DNA of 64,000 nucleotides from Propionibacteriaceae bacterium (GCA_031262485.1 JAISHO010000042.1:1-64000), one strand, 5' to 3'; positions 36,056-48,422 are shown, numbered from the stretch's first letter. Notes: generated from the sequence alone by a model not told the origin. Made by a program: numbers and translations.

Positions 36056-38920
36056 CTATTCTCTCGCGATCGGCGCCCCGCGCCCCGACAGAACCGGGGC
36101 GAGAAACTGACCGGTGTAGGAACGCGGGTTCGCCGCGACCTGCTCCGGCGTGCCCTCGGCGATGACGTGGCCGCCGCGCGAACCGCCCTCGGGGCCGAGG
36201 TCGATGATCCAATCGGCCGTCTTGATGACATCGAGGTTGTGCTCGATGACGACGACGCTGTTGCCCTGGTCGACGAGCCGATCGAGAACCCCGAGGAGTT
36301 TGCGGATGTCTTCGAAGTGCAGGCCGGTCGTCGGCTCGTCGAGGACGTAGAGGGTGCGCCCCGTCGAACGGCGCTGCAACTCGGCCGCCAGCTTGACCCG
36401 TTGCGCCTCGCCCCCCGACAGCGTCGTGGCCGGCTGCCCGAGGCGGACATAGCCCAGCCCGACGTCGACGAGGGTGCGCAGATGACGCGCGATGGCGGAG
36501 ATCGGCGCGAAGAAATCGGCCGCCTCCGCGATCGGCATGTCGAGCACCTCGGCGATCGTCTTCCCCTTGTAGTGCACCTCGAGCGTCTCGCGGTTGTAGC
36601 GGGCGCCGTGGCAGACCTCGCACGGCACGTAGACGTCGGGGAGGAAATTCATCTCGATTTTGATCGTGCCGTCGCCGGCGCAGTTCTCACAGCGCCCGCC
36701 CTTGACGTTGAAGGAGAAACGGCCCGGCTGGTAGCCGCGCACCTTCGCCTCCGGAGTCTGGGAGAACAAGGCGCGGATGCGGTCGAAGACGCCGGTGTAG
36801 GTGGCCGGATTCGAGCGTGGGGTCCGCCCGATCGGCGATTGATCGACGTGGATGACTTTGTCGATCTCATCGGCCCCCTCGATCCGGCGGTGCTTGCCGG
36901 GCAACGCCTTGGTCGAGTAAAGACGCCGGGCCAAGCCCTGATACAAGATCGAGTTGACGAGCGAGGATTTGCCGGAGCCGGAGACGCCGGTGACGGCGAC
37001 GAGCAGCCCGAGAGGGAAACGGACCGTGACGTGATCGAGGTTGTTCTCCTGAGCGTCGACGATCGTCAAGGAACGTTTGCCCGGGGGCCGGCGGACGGCT
37101 GGGACGGGAATGGCCCGGCGCCCCGACAGGTAGGCGCCAGTGAGGGAGTCCTCGCTGGCGAGGAGTTCCTCGACCGATCCGGAGACGACGACCTTCCCGC
37201 CTTGCTCACCGGCGCCCGGGCCGATGTCGACGACCCAATCGGCCACCCGGATCGTGTCCTCGTCATGCTCGACGACGATGAGGGTGTTGCCCAGATCGCG
37301 CAGCCGGATGAGGGTTTCGATGAGACGGTGATTGTCGCGCTGGTGGAGGCCGATCGAGGGCTCGTCGAGAACGTAGAGCACCCCCATGAGGCCGGAGCCG
37401 ATCTGGGTGGCGAGGCGGATGCGCTGGGCCTCGCCGCCCGACAGCGTGGCGGCGCCCCGGGCCAGGGTGAGGTAATCCAAGCCGACGTCGAGGAGGAAGC
37501 GCAGACGGGCCCGGATCTCCTTTGTCACACGCCCGGCGATCGCCATCTGCCGCTCCCCCAGCACGAGGCCGTCGACGTAGGACAACGCCTCGTCGATGCT
37601 GAGCCGGGCCACCTCGGCGATGGTGAGATCGCCCACCGTGACCGCCAAAGACGAGGGTTTGAGACGATCCCCGTGGCAGGCCGAGCAGGCGATCTCCCGC
37701 ATGTATTCGGCGTAGCGATCCCGCCCGGCGTCCGTCTCGGCTTCGGCGTGACGACGCTTGATATAGGGAATGACCCCTTCGAAATTCGTCGAGAAGGTGC
37801 GCGACCGCCCGAAACGGTTGCGATATTTGACGTAGACGGGCTCGCCGGCGCCTTCGAGGATGAGGTTCTTGACCCGCTTCGACAGTTTCCGCCACGGGGT
37901 TCCCATCGAGAACCCCTCTTCTTCGGCCAGGGAGGTGAGGACCTGGTTGAAGTAGCGGGCCACCGTCGGCGCCGACCAGACGGCGATGGCGTTCTCCGCC
38001 AGGCTCAACTCGTCGTCGGGGACGAGAAGATCGGGATCGACTTCCATCGTCGTGCCGATGCCGGAGCAGACCGGGCAGGCGCCCCACGGAGCATTGAAGG
38101 AGAATTGGCGCGGCTCCAACTCTTCGAGGGAGACGTCGTGGCCGTTGGGGCAGGCCATCTTCTCCGAGTAACGGCGCACCCGTTGCGAGGAATCCTCCGG
38201 CTCGTCGACGAATTCGACGGCGACGACCCCGTGGGCCAAGCCGAGGGCCGTCTCGACGGAATCGGTCAGGCGTTGACGGGCCTCCGCCTTGACGGCGACG
38301 CGGTCGACGATGACGTCGATCGTGTGCTTCTTCTGCTTGTCGAGCTCAGGCGGCTCCGTCACCTGGTAGACGGCGCCGTCGACCTTGACCCGGGCGAAAC
38401 CTTGCGTCGCCAACTCGGCGAAGAGATCGCGGTACTCCCCTTTGCGGCCGTCGATGAGGGGGGCGAGGATGTGGAGCCGGGTGCGCTCCGGCAAGGCGAG
38501 GAGTCGATCGACGATCTGCTGGGGAGTTTGCTTGGAGATCTCCGCCCCGCAGACCGGGCAGTGCGGCACCCCGACCCGGGCGAAGAGGAGGCGGAGATAG
38601 TCGTAGATCTCCGTGATCGTGCCAACAGTTGAACGGGGATTGCGCGAGGTCGATTTCTGATCGATCGAGACGGCGGGGCTGAGACCGTCGATGAGATCGA
38701 CATCGGGCTTGTCCATCTGGCCGATGAACATCCGGGCGTAAGCGGAGAGAGATTCGACGTAGCGGCGTTGGCCTTCGGCGAAGATCGTGTCGAAGGCGAG
38801 CGATGATTTGCCGGAGCCGGACAGCCCGGTGAAGACGATGAGGGAATCCCGGGGCAGATCGAGCGACACGTCAGCGAGGTTGTGCTCGCGAGCGCCGCGG
38901 ACGATAAGACTGTTACGCAC
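36056..38920 (-). CDS. uvrA: UvrA excinuclease ATPase
   Basis: A 954-residue damage-sensing ABC ATPase, normal length. First Walker [15 protein letters not shown], zinc cysteines (CPVCGAEI), signature [12 protein letters not shown], second Walker [13 protein letters not shown], second zinc module ([14 protein letters not shown]) and second [12 protein letters not shown]. It loads UvrB on lesions. It forms an operon with uvrC and diverges from the maleylpyruvate isomerase-like gene 59 bp away, where an SOS box might be expected; none was clearly seen. Very long + ORFs here (821 aa) are shadows. Confidence 0.97.
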   Translation of the reverse strand: MRNSLIVRGAREHNLADVSLDLPRDSLIVFTGLSGSGKSSLAFDTIFAEGQRRYVESLSAYARMFIGQMDKPDVDLIDGLSPAVSIDQKSTSRNPRSTVGTITEIYDYLRLLFARVGVPHCPVCGAEISKQTPQQIVDRLLALPERTRLHILAPLIDGRKGEYRDLFAELATQGFARVKVDGAVYQVTEPPELDKQKKHTIDVIVDRVAVKAEARQRLTDSVETALGLAHGVVAVEFVDEPEDSSQRVRRYSEKMACPNGHDVSLEELEPRQFSFNAPWGACPVCSGIGTTMEVDPDLLVPDDELSLAENAIAVWSAPTVARYFNQVLTSLAEEEGFSMGTPWRKLSKRVKNLILEGAGEPVYVKYRNRFGRSRTFSTNFEGVIPYIKRRHAEAETDAGRDRYAEYMREIACSACHGDRLKPSSLAVTVGDLTIAEVARLSIDEALSYVDGLVLGERQMAIAGRVTKEIRARLRFLLDVGLDYLTLARGAATLSGGEAQRIRLATQIGSGLMGVLYVLDEPSIGLHQRDNHRLIETLIRLRDLGNTLIVVEHDEDTIRVADWVVDIGPGAGEQGGKVVVSGSVEELLASEDSLTGAYLSGRRAIPVPAVRRPPGKRSLTIVDAQENNLDHVTVRFPLGLLVAVTGVSGSGKSSLVNSILYQGLARRLYSTKALPGKHRRIEGADEIDKVIHVDQSPIGRTPRSNPATYTGVFDRIRALFSQTPEAKVRGYQPGRFSFNVKGGRCENCAGDGTIKIEMNFLPDVYVPCEVCHGARYNRETLEVHYKGKTIAEVLDMPIAEAADFFAPISAIARHLRTLVDVGLGYVRLGQPATTLSGGEAQRVKLAAELQRRSTGRTLYVLDEPTTGLHFEDIRKLLGVLDRLVDQGNSVVVIEHNLDVIKTADWIIDLGPEGGSRGGHVIAEGTPEQVAANPRSYTGQFLAPVLSGRGAPIARE

Positions 38921-38979
38921 CCGGCCATCCTAGGACGCAGCTACGACATCGCCCCCGGCGGGTTCGAACAGAGACGGAT

Positions 38980-39837
38980 ATGGTTGTCACCATGCTCGAC
39001 GTTTTCTGGACCTCCACAGTGACGACGCAGATGCGTTCCCTCGGCGCCGCCGCCGCGCAACGGCTGCTCGGCGACACGATCGGCTTGTCCGATTACGAGT
39101 GGCAAAGCCCCTCGCTGTTGCCCGGTTGGTCGCGGGCCCACATCGCGACCCATCTCGCCGACAACGCCATCGCTCTGGGCCAGGCGGCCTCCGCCGTCGC
39201 CGCGGGCGAGAACGATGTCGTGTGGCCCTTGCCGCAGGCCGGCGAACCGATCGAGACCGGGTCGCGCCGCGAAGGCCTCGACCTCCAAGTCGCCCTCGAC
39301 ACCTCGATCGCCCGGCTCAGCCGCAGCTTCGACAGCATCTCCCCCGAGCGGTGGGACACCCCGGTGCGCACGACCCTGGGCCCCCTGCCGGCTCGGGTCC
39401 TCGTGCTCGTCCGGCTCAACGAACTCGTCCTCCACCACGTCGATCTCGGCCTCGGCTTCGGTTTCGGTCAGATCAGCCCGCAGATCACCGAGTGGCTCCT
39501 GCCCTGGAACGCCGCCCGAGCGGGCGACCACTTCGGCGACCGTGTCATCCACCTCGTCTCCGACGAGGGTTTCGAGGCGACGATCGGGCGGGGCGCCGCC
39601 CCGGCCGGGGACCCCCAGCGGCTCTCCCCCGGGCAGACCTCCCCCGGGCAGACCTCGGCGCCGCCCTCCCCCGCTGGGGAGAAGACGGCGCCGAAGGCAG
39701 CTGCGTCAGTCGACGAGGATTCAGTTCCGCTCGAGATCCGCGGTTCCAACCGAGGGCTGCTCGGATGGCTGACCGGGCGTCTCGACAGCAGCGCTGTTCT
39801 CGGAGCCGAGGGCCTCCAGCTTCCCCGCCCCCTCTGA
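38980..39837 (+). CDS. Mycothiol-dependent maleylpyruvate isomerase-like (DinB-fold) enzyme
   Basis: A 285-residue protein. A DinB/MDMPI four-helix domain has SLLPGWSRAHIATHLADNA and NELVLHHVDLG carrying the metal-binding histidines, and the C-terminal SCP2-like domain ends with EIRGSNRGLLGWLTGRL. Such enzymes use mycothiol for isomerisation or thiol transfer; the substrate is unknown. A Pro-rich linker contains a 15-bp tandem duplication. The last 39 codons overlap antisense with the terC 3' end. The second ATG at 38992 is an alternative start. Confidence 0.83.
   Translation: MVVTMLDVFWTSTVTTQMRSLGAAAAQRLLGDTIGLSDYEWQSPSLLPGWSRAHIATHLADNAIALGQAASAVAAGENDVVWPLPQAGEPIETGSRREGLDLQVALDTSIARLSRSFDSISPERWDTPVRTTLGPLPARVLVLVRLNELVLHHVDLGLGFGFGQISPQITEWLLPWNAARAGDHFGDRVIHLVSDEGFEATIGRGAAPAGDPQRLSPGQTSPGQTSAPPSPAGEKTAPKAAASVDEDSVPLEIRGSNRGLLGWLTGRLDSSAVLGAEGLQLPRPL
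39625..39654 (+). repeat. 15-bp tandem duplication in the MDMPI-like gene
   Basis: TCCCCCGGGCAGACC occurs twice in direct succession, adding five residues to the interdomain linker. The copies are identical, suggesting a recent slip. Confidence 0.8.
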
Positions 39838-40848
39838 GACGGCTTCGGCCGGCTCCTCCGTGGGCACGGCCTCGGGGTGGCTGCGGGAGTAAAGGATGCT
39901 CGCCACCGCAGTGATGATGAGGGTGACGACGATGACCGCGAGCGAGAGCAGCATCGGGATCTCGAACCCGATGACGTGGTAGTGGTGCAACGCGTGGATG
40001 ACGAGCTTGACGCCGATGAAGGCGAGAATGACGGAGAGCCCGAGTGAGAGGAAGACGAGCTTCTTGACGAGGCCGCCGATGAGGAAGTACAGCTGGCGCA
40101 GGCCCATGAGGGCGAAGACCGTCGCCGCGAAGACGAGGTAGGGCTGCTGGGTCAGGCCGTAGATGGCGGGGATCGAATCGAGCGCGAAGAGGATGTCGGT
40201 GCTGCCGAGGGCGACGATGACGAGGAACATCGGCGTCATGTGACGGCGACCGTTCTCCTTGACAGCCAGCTTCGTGCCCCGGAAATCATCAGTGAAGTGG
40301 AACTTCTTCTTCGCTAGGCGAATGGCGAAGTTGTCGCCTTCTTCCTCGGCTTCGCCGGAGGCGTGCTTCCGGTAATCGCCGACCAGCCCGATGGCGGTGT
40401 AGATGAGGAAGGCGCCGAAGATGAAGAAGACCCAAGCGAAGCGGGCGATGATGGCGGCGCCGAGGGCGATGAAGATGCCCCGGAAGACGAGGGCGAGGAT
40501 GATGCCGACCATGAGCGCGAATTGCTGATAGCGCCGCGGCACCTTCATCTTCTGCATGATGATGAGGAAGATGAAGAGGTTGTCGAGTGAGAGAGAGTAC
40601 TCCGTCAACCATCCGGTGAAGAACTCGACCGCATGGACATGCCCGTTGTGATCGCGCCAGAACCAGGCCACAAAAGCGGTGAAAAGAAGGGCGCCTGCGA
40701 TGTAGATGCTGATGAAGATGCTGCATTCCTTCATCGATGGCTCATGCGGACGGCGGCCGATGATGAGAACGTCGAAGAGAAGGACGGCGACAAGAATGAC
40801 GAGTGTGACAGTCCACACCAAGGGCGTGACATGCATATCGGTGGTCAC
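39721..40848 (-). CDS. TerC-family integral membrane protein
   Basis: A 375-residue transporter-like protein with about nine helices and the TerC signatures EYSLSLDNLFIFLIIMQ and STDILFALDSIPAIYG (acidic residues in membrane for metal). Alx/TerC-type members export Mn2+ and protect from metal stress; some support tellurite resistance or metallation of secreted enzymes. The last 50 residues are polar, low-complexity and overlap the MDMPI-like gene. No certain Mn riboswitch was seen in the 175-bp leader side. Confidence 0.92.
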   Translation of the reverse strand: MTTDMHVTPLVWTVTLVILVAVLLFDVLIIGRRPHEPSMKECSIFISIYIAGALLFTAFVAWFWRDHNGHVHAVEFFTGWLTEYSLSLDNLFIFLIIMQKMKVPRRYQQFALMVGIILALVFRGIFIALGAAIIARFAWVFFIFGAFLIYTAIGLVGDYRKHASGEAEEEGDNFAIRLAKKKFHFTDDFRGTKLAVKENGRRHMTPMFLVIVALGSTDILFALDSIPAIYGLTQQPYLVFAATVFALMGLRQLYFLIGGLVKKLVFLSLGLSVILAFIGVKLVIHALHHYHVIGFEIPMLLSLAVIVVTLIITAVASILYSRSHPEAVPTEEPAEAVSEGAGKLEALGSENSAAVETPGQPSEQPSVGTADLERN

Positions 40849-41023
40849 AGTGGGAGTATGCCTCTCTGCCCAGCGGACGAACCGGGGCGGCTCAACCAGA
40901 AATCGAAGAATCGATCCGCAAGTCTACCGGGTCGCATCGATCCCGCGCTGTGGGTATCGCCCGGCCCTCCCCCAGTTCTCATCAGGCTCACATCATCCCT
41001 AGCCAATTGGCATTTCATAACGA

Positions 41024-43132
<2,109 letters not shown>

Positions 43133-43195
43133 ACCGGTGCCAAGGCATCAGCCGGACAGCGCAGCGACGGCTCCGAACACGACGCATCATCGCTC

Positions 43196-43885
43196 TCACA
43201 AGACCGGAAAATCATCTCCGGCTAGGGAAGATATCGCCTGTGGAGAAAGACTGCCCGGCCACAGTCTCATCCACAGGCGCACCTCGTCGCGCACCTGGCG
43301 ATCGAGGTTGGCGACCGTTCCGGAACCGTCGAGGAGGATGTCGGCGACCTGGCGGCGATGGTCTGTGGTGGTCTGGGCGGCGATCCGTCGGCGAGCCTGA
43401 GTCTCATCCATCCCCCGCCCCTCGACGAGACGACGCACCCGCAGCTCGACGGGGGCGTCGACGACGAGGAGACGGTCGAAATCACCGGCTTGACCGGTTT
43501 CGATGAGCAGGGGGATGTCATGGACGACGATGCCAGCCCCAGCCTGAGCGGCTTCGCTCTCCAGTTCGGCGGCCCGCCGCTTGACCCAGGGATGGACGAT
43601 CCCCTCGAGACGAATCCGGGCGGCGTCGTCGGCGAAGACGATCCGGCCCAAAGCGGCCCGGTCGATCGTCCCGTCTCCGTGGGAGACCTCAGGCCCGAAA
43701 GCCTCGAGCACGGCGGCTGTGCCCGTGCTGCCGGGGGCGAGGGCGTCGCGGGCGAGGACGTCATGGTCGATGACGATCAAGCCGAGTTCCCGCAAGCAGG
43801 CTGTCACGACCGACTTGCCCGACGCGATCGGCCCGGTCACTCCGACGCGGTGAGGCGTCGTCGTGACCGGGCCGATCATCGTCAT
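43196..43885 (-). CDS. coaE: Dephospho-CoA kinase
   Basis: A 229-residue kinase for the last step of CoA synthesis. P-loop GVTGPIASGKSVV, then DHDVLARDALAPGS, HPWVKRRAAELE, VHDIPLLIETG and the lid RIAAQTTTDHRRQVAD. The 453-aa track ORF is inflated by 224 codons lying antisense-in-frame over rpsA. ATG 43885 or 43879 is the start. It is 13 bp after the rpsA stop, the usual rpsA-coaE order in Actinobacteria. Confidence 0.95.
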   Translation of the reverse strand: MTMIGPVTTTPHRVGVTGPIASGKSVVTACLRELGLIVIDHDVLARDALAPGSTGTAAVLEAFGPEVSHGDGTIDRAALGRIVFADDAARIRLEGIVHPWVKRRAAELESEAAQAGAGIVVHDIPLLIETGQAGDFDRLLVVDAPVELRVRRLVEGRGMDETQARRRIAAQTTTDHRRQVADILLDGSGTVANLDRQVRDEVRLWMRLWPGSLSPQAISSLAGDDFPVL

Positions 43886-43898
43886 GAAGGCGTCGAGA

Positions 43899-45368
43899 TC
43901 AGTTCTCGGACAGCCGTTCCTTGAAAGCCTGAAGGGCTTCCGTCTCATCGGAGTCGAGCGCGCCGGAAGGACGCTCGGCGGCGGTGTCGGAATCACCGGA
44001 GACATAAGCCCCGGCCATCGCCTCGGCGGCCTGAGCCTCGACGGCGGCCTCCTTGGCTTCCTCGACCTGCTTCTTGTGCGCGACCCAGCGGGACTGTGCT
44101 TCGGCGTACTGGGCTTCCCAGGCGGCCTGCTGCTCTTCGTAGCCGGGCTTCCATTCGCCCTTCTCCGGGTCGAAGCCTTCGGGGTAGATGTAGTTGCCCT
44201 GGGCGTCGTAGCTGGCGGCCATGCCGTAGACCGACGGATCGAAATCCTCCGAGGAGACGTCGATGCCCTCGTTGGCCTGCTTGAGCGACAGCGAGATGCG
44301 GCGACGATCGAGATCGATGTCGATGAGCTTGACCATGACCTCGTCGCCGACAGTGACGACCTGCTCGGGGATCTCGACGTGGCGCTCGGCCAGTTCGGAG
44401 ACGTGGACGAGGCCTTCGATGCCATCCGCCACGGAGACGAAGGCGCCGAAGGGGACGAGCTTGGTGACGGTGCCGGGCACGATCTGGCCGATCTGGTGGA
44501 GCCGGGCGAAGGTCTGCCAGGGATCTTCCTGGGTGGCCTTGAGCGAGAGCGAGACACGTTCGCGGTCGAGCTCGACGCTCAACACCTCGACGGTGACTTC
44601 CTGACCGACCTCGACCACCTCGGACGGGTGATCGATGTGCTTCCAGGACAGCTCCGAGACGTGGACGAGACCGTCGACGCCGCCGAGATCGACGAAAGCG
44701 CCGAAGTTGACGATCGACGAGACGACGCCCTTGCGGATCTGGCCCTTCTGGAGCTGGTTGAGGAAGGTGAGGCGAACCTCGGACTGGGTTTGCTCCAGCC
44801 ACGCCCGACGAGACAAGACAACATTGTTGCGGTTCTTGTCGAGTTCGATGATCTTGGCCTCGAGCTCCTCGCCGACGTACGGCTGGAGATCGCGGACCCG
44901 GCGCATCTCGACGAGGGAGGCGGGCAGGAAGCCGCGCAAGCCGATGTCGACGATGAGGCCACCCTTGACGACTTCGATGACGCGGCCGGTGACGACGCCG
45001 TCTTCTTCCTTGATCTTCTCGATCGTCCCCCAGGCACGTTCGTATTGAGCGCGCTTCTTGGACAAAATGAGGCGACCCTCTTTGTCTTCTTTCTGTTGGA
45101 CGAGAGCTTCGATCTCATCGCCCACGTGAACGACCTCGAAGGGATCGACGTGGTGCTTGATGGAGAGCTCTTTGGCGGGAATGACGCCTTCAGTCTTATA
45201 GCCGACGTCGAGCAGGACTTCGTCCCGGTCGACTTTGACGACGGTGCCGGTGAGGATGTCACCGTCGTTGAAATTTTTCATAGTCGCGTCGACTGCGGCG
45301 AGGAATTCCTCCGGCGAACCGAGATCGTCGACGGCGACCTGAGCGGCCTCGTTCGAGGTTGAGGTCAT
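43899..45368 (-). CDS. rpsA: 30S ribosomal protein S1
   Basis: A 489-residue protein with four S1 OB-fold domains (about residues 35-105, 120-190, 205-275, 290-360; e.g. GDILTGTVVKVDRDEVLLDVG, GVVSSIVNFGAFVDLGGVDGLVHVSEL). A long acidic/Gln-rich tail follows (WEAQYAEAQSRW...). It binds mRNA on the 30S subunit. The track start at 45521 is not credible; the ATG at 45368 has GGAG nine bases upstream. It should be strongly expressed, followed by coaE. Confidence 0.96.
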   Translation of the reverse strand: MTSTSNEAAQVAVDDLGSPEEFLAAVDATMKNFNDGDILTGTVVKVDRDEVLLDVGYKTEGVIPAKELSIKHHVDPFEVVHVGDEIEALVQQKEDKEGRLILSKKRAQYERAWGTIEKIKEEDGVVTGRVIEVVKGGLIVDIGLRGFLPASLVEMRRVRDLQPYVGEELEAKIIELDKNRNNVVLSRRAWLEQTQSEVRLTFLNQLQKGQIRKGVVSSIVNFGAFVDLGGVDGLVHVSELSWKHIDHPSEVVEVGQEVTVEVLSVELDRERVSLSLKATQEDPWQTFARLHQIGQIVPGTVTKLVPFGAFVSVADGIEGLVHVSELAERHVEIPEQVVTVGDEVMVKLIDIDLDRRRISLSLKQANEGIDVSSEDFDPSVYGMAASYDAQGNYIYPEGFDPEKGEWKPGYEEQQAAWEAQYAEAQSRWVAHKKQVEEAKEAAVEAQAAEAMAGAYVSGDSDTAAERPSGALDSDETEALQAFKERLSEN

Positions 45369-45554
45369 GTAGTAGGACTCCGATGGATGAATAAATGAAT
45401 CAGTGGCGCCCAGACTCGTGCCCCGCCGCCCTGGGACGGTGGCGCTGCGCGACCCACTCCTGGCCGGAGCCACGCGAGCCATAAGCTTGGCCAGTCTACC
45501 GAGCGGGACCGCGAACCCCAAACTATCCCGGATCGCACCACCACATGATCGTCG
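45369..45554. other. rpsA upstream region
   Basis: Should contain the rpsA promoter on the minus strand. No gene was seen, and no clear -35/-10 pair could be fixed. The nested inverted repeat at 45555-45663 borders it. Confidence 0.4.
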
Positions 45555-45663
45555 GACGAGAAGTGCGGGAACGGCGCGATGGCACGGAAGCCGAAAGAAG
45601 CGCTATCGGGCATAGCGCGATTGAGAATGACGCCGCCAGCGTGCCGTTCCCGTGCTTCTCGTC
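45555..45663. repeat. 109-bp nested inverted repeat at the polA 3' end
   Basis: Outer arms of about 24 bp: 45555-45578 and 45640-45663 pair throughout, with three G-U wobbles on + strand RNA but three A-C mismatches on minus RNA. Inside lies a perfect hairpin GCGCTAT-CGGGC-ATAGCGC (45600-45618). The right arm contains the polA stop codon. It could be a MITE-like remnant, a terminator for polA or an unrecognised + strand RNA. Confidence 0.75.
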
Positions 45664-48415
45664 AGTGGGCGTCGGCCCAGGACGGCCCCACCCCGACCGA
45701 GACGTCGAGCGGGACGTCGAGGTCGATGGCGTGCTCCATCTCCTGGCGCACGAGCGCCTCGAGCGCCTCCTCCTCGCCGGGGGCGACTTCGAAGACCAAT
45801 TCGTCGTGGACCTGGAGGAGCATCCGGGAGGCCAGGCCGGTCTCGGCCAGACGGCGATCGACCGCGATCATCGCCACCTTGATGATGTCGGCGGCCGAAC
45901 CCTGGATCGGCGCGTTGAGGGCCATCCTTTCGGCCATCTCCCGCAACTGGTGATGGGGACTGGTCAGATCAGGCAGGTAACGCCGCCGTCCGAGGATCGT
46001 CGAGGTGTAGCCGACGGCCCGGGCCTCGTCGACGAGGGAATGGAGATAGTCGCGGACGTGACCGAAGACGGCGAAATAATCCTTCGACAATTGATCGGCC
46101 TCACGCACCGAGATGCCGAGTTGAGCAGACAATCCATAGGACGACAATCCATAGGCCAGCCCATAGTTCATCGCCTTGATCCTCGCCCGTTGGGTCGCCG
46201 TCACCTCGGCCGGGTCCCCGCCAAAGACGTGAGCGGCCATGACCCGGTGGAAGTCCTCGCCCGAGCGGAAGGCGGCGATGAGCCGTTCGTCGCCCGAGGC
46301 GTGGGCCATGAGCCGCATCTCGATCTGGGAGTAGTCGGCTGACAGCAGCGAGGCGAAACCGGGGCCGGGGACGAGGGCTCGTCGGATCTGGCGCCCCTCG
46401 TCGGAGCGGATCGGAATGTTTTGGAGATTGGGATCGACGGAGCTGAGCCGACCCGTCGCCGTCGCCGTCTGCATAAAGGTCGTGTGGATGCGGTCGTCGT
46501 CGGCCACCGTTTTGACGAGACCTTCGACGATCTGGCGCAACTTGATGGCGTCGCGGTGCTCGAGCAGGTGGGCGAGGAAGGGGTTCTCCGTCGAGGCGAA
46601 GAGCTTCTCTAACGCGTCGGCGTTCGTCGTGTATCCGGTCTTCGTCTTCTTCGTCTTCGGCAGGCCCAACTCGTCGAAGAGGACCTTTTGCAATTGTTGG
46701 GGGCTAGAGAGGTTGACCTCGTGGCCGATGACGTCATAGGCGGCCGCGGCGGCGTCGCGGACCCGGCGGTCGAAACGTTCGCAGAGGGAGTCGAGGAAGT
46801 CACGATCGACAGCCACGCCTGTCCGCTCCATCGTGGCGAGGACACGGGTCAGGGGCAGTTCGACTTCCTCGAGGAGGGCTGTCTCGTCACGTTCGGCCAG
46901 CACCGTCGTGAGCCGGTCACGCAGCGCCAGCAGCGCACGGGCCTCGCGCATGAGCTGGTGACGTTCGGCGTCGGCCTCGACCCCGGGCCCGTCGAAATCG
47001 AGGGCGGGTTGGTCGTCGACCGGAGCGGCCTGACCGGCGAGCTCAAAACCGAGGTAACGCGATGTCAGCTGAGCGATCGTCTCATCGCGTTGGTCGGGGC
47101 GGATGAGATAGGCCGCCAAGCGCGTGTCCATCGTCGCCCCGGTGAGATCCCAGCCCCTGGTCCACAGCGCCTCGAGCGGCCCCTTGACCTGGTGAACTAC
47201 CTTGTCGCAGCTGGAATCCGTGAGCCAGGCGGCGAAGGCGGCGTCGTCATCGGGCGTCATCTCGGCGACGTCGAACCAGGCGGCGGCGCCCGTGGAGGAA
47301 GCGAGGGCGCAGGCGGTGATGTCGCCGGACCCGCGGGCCCAGCGCCCCGTCCAAACGACGCCGAGCGCCTCGCCCTCGTGTGCTCGCAGCCACGCGGCCA
47401 CCTCCCCGGGAGCGAGGACGACGCCGTCGACGACGAGTTCCTGCCCAGCGGGCTCATCGGGGGCGGCCTCGACATCGATGATCTCAGCGACCCGGGAACG
47501 CAGTTGCCGAAACTCGAGCGCGTCGAAGACCGCTTGGACTCGCGCCGCGTCCCCTGGGCGACGGCGCAGACCGGCCACGTCGACCGGCAGGGAGACATCG
47601 CGGACGAGCGCGTTGAGGCGACGGTTGCGCCGGACGTCGTCGAGGTGGGCTCGCAGTGATTCGCCCGCTTTGCCCTTGACCGTCTCCGCCTCGGCCAGGA
47701 GATTCTCCAGACCGTCGAACTGGCCGAGCCACTTGGCGGCCGTCTTCGGCCCGACTCCGGGGACGCCAGGAAGGTTGTCACTCGTCTCCCCGACGAGCGC
47801 CGCCAATTCCGGGTAGCGGGCGGGCGGCACGCCGTATTTCTCCTCGACCGCCGCCGGCGTCATCCGAGCCAGATCGGTCGCTCCACGACGTGGGTAGAGC
47901 ACCGTAGTGCGTTCGTCGATGAGTTGGAAGGAGTCGCGATCCCCACTGCAGATGAGAGTCTCGCACCTCGTCGCGCCGGCCTCGGCGGACAGCGTGGCGA
48001 TGATGTCGTCGGCTTCGAAATCCGCTTTTTCGACATAGACGATGGCGAGAGCGTCGAGGACATCCTTGATGAGGTCGACCTGGCCGATGAACGGCGCCGG
48101 CGTCTCATCGCGGGTGCCCTTGTAATCGGCGTATTCACGGGTGCGGAAGGTGGTCCGGGAGACGTCGAAGGCGACGCCGATATGGGTCGGCTGTTCGTCG
48201 CGGATGAGGTTGATGAGCATGGAGACGAAGCCGTAGACGGCGTTCGTCGCCTGACCCGTCGAGGTCGAGAAATTCTCCACCGGCAGGCCGTAAAACGCCC
48301 GGAACGCCATCGAATGCCCGTCGATGAGGAGGAGACGCTCGCTCGCCCCGGCCTCGACCGCCCCCGGCTCGGTCACCGACTCGGCAGAGGCGTCGGCGCT
48401 GGGCGAATCAGCCAT
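45662..48415 (-). CDS. polA: DNA polymerase I
   Basis: A 917-residue repair and Okazaki-maturation polymerase. The N-terminal 5'-3' exonuclease has LLLIDGHSMAFRAFYGLP, DFEADDIIATL and GVPGVGPKTAAKWL. The middle 3'-5' exonuclease-like domain lacks the DIE/YxxxD residues (ALGVVWTGRWARG), as in other Actinobacteria, so proofreading is absent. The polymerase domain has LLSADYSQIEMRLMAH, YGLAYGLSSYGLS and VHDELVFEV. The stop sits in the right arm of a large inverted repeat. pdtaR ends 7 bp upstream. Confidence 0.97.
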   Translation of the reverse strand: MADSPSADASAESVTEPGAVEAGASERLLLIDGHSMAFRAFYGLPVENFSTSTGQATNAVYGFVSMLINLIRDEQPTHIGVAFDVSRTTFRTREYADYKGTRDETPAPFIGQVDLIKDVLDALAIVYVEKADFEADDIIATLSAEAGATRCETLICSGDRDSFQLIDERTTVLYPRRGATDLARMTPAAVEEKYGVPPARYPELAALVGETSDNLPGVPGVGPKTAAKWLGQFDGLENLLAEAETVKGKAGESLRAHLDDVRRNRRLNALVRDVSLPVDVAGLRRRPGDAARVQAVFDALEFRQLRSRVAEIIDVEAAPDEPAGQELVVDGVVLAPGEVAAWLRAHEGEALGVVWTGRWARGSGDITACALASSTGAAAWFDVAEMTPDDDAAFAAWLTDSSCDKVVHQVKGPLEALWTRGWDLTGATMDTRLAAYLIRPDQRDETIAQLTSRYLGFELAGQAAPVDDQPALDFDGPGVEADAERHQLMREARALLALRDRLTTVLAERDETALLEEVELPLTRVLATMERTGVAVDRDFLDSLCERFDRRVRDAAAAAYDVIGHEVNLSSPQQLQKVLFDELGLPKTKKTKTGYTTNADALEKLFASTENPFLAHLLEHRDAIKLRQIVEGLVKTVADDDRIHTTFMQTATATGRLSSVDPNLQNIPIRSDEGRQIRRALVPGPGFASLLSADYSQIEMRLMAHASGDERLIAAFRSGEDFHRVMAAHVFGGDPAEVTATQRARIKAMNYGLAYGLSSYGLSAQLGISVREADQLSKDYFAVFGHVRDYLHSLVDEARAVGYTSTILGRRRYLPDLTSPHHQLREMAERMALNAPIQGSAADIIKVAMIAVDRRLAETGLASRMLLQVHDELVFEVAPGEEEALEALVRQEMEHAIDLDVPLDVSVGVGPSWADAH

Positions 48416-48422
48416 GCGGCGT

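Noticed and set aside
36051-36623. 191-residue N-terminal extension of UvrC in the ORF track
   Set aside because: Overlaps uvrA coding in another frame; UvrC begins at ATG 36050 just before its GIY-YIG domain.
36167-38632. 821-aa + ORF over uvrA
   Set aside because: Shadow of uvrA in a high-GC genome.
38921-38979. SOS box between uvrA and the MDMPI-like gene
   Set aside because: No actinobacterial LexA-type GAAC-N4-GTTC match was seen in the 59-bp gap.
40849-41020. Possible yybP-ykoY manganese riboswitch before terC
   Set aside because: A GGGGGAG and a GC-rich helix are present, but the conserved aptamer loops could not be aligned; a covariance-model search would decide.
43886-44557. Upstream half of the 453-aa ORF containing coaE
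   Set aside because: Ser/Arg/Pro-rich reading within rpsA; CoaE starts at 43885.
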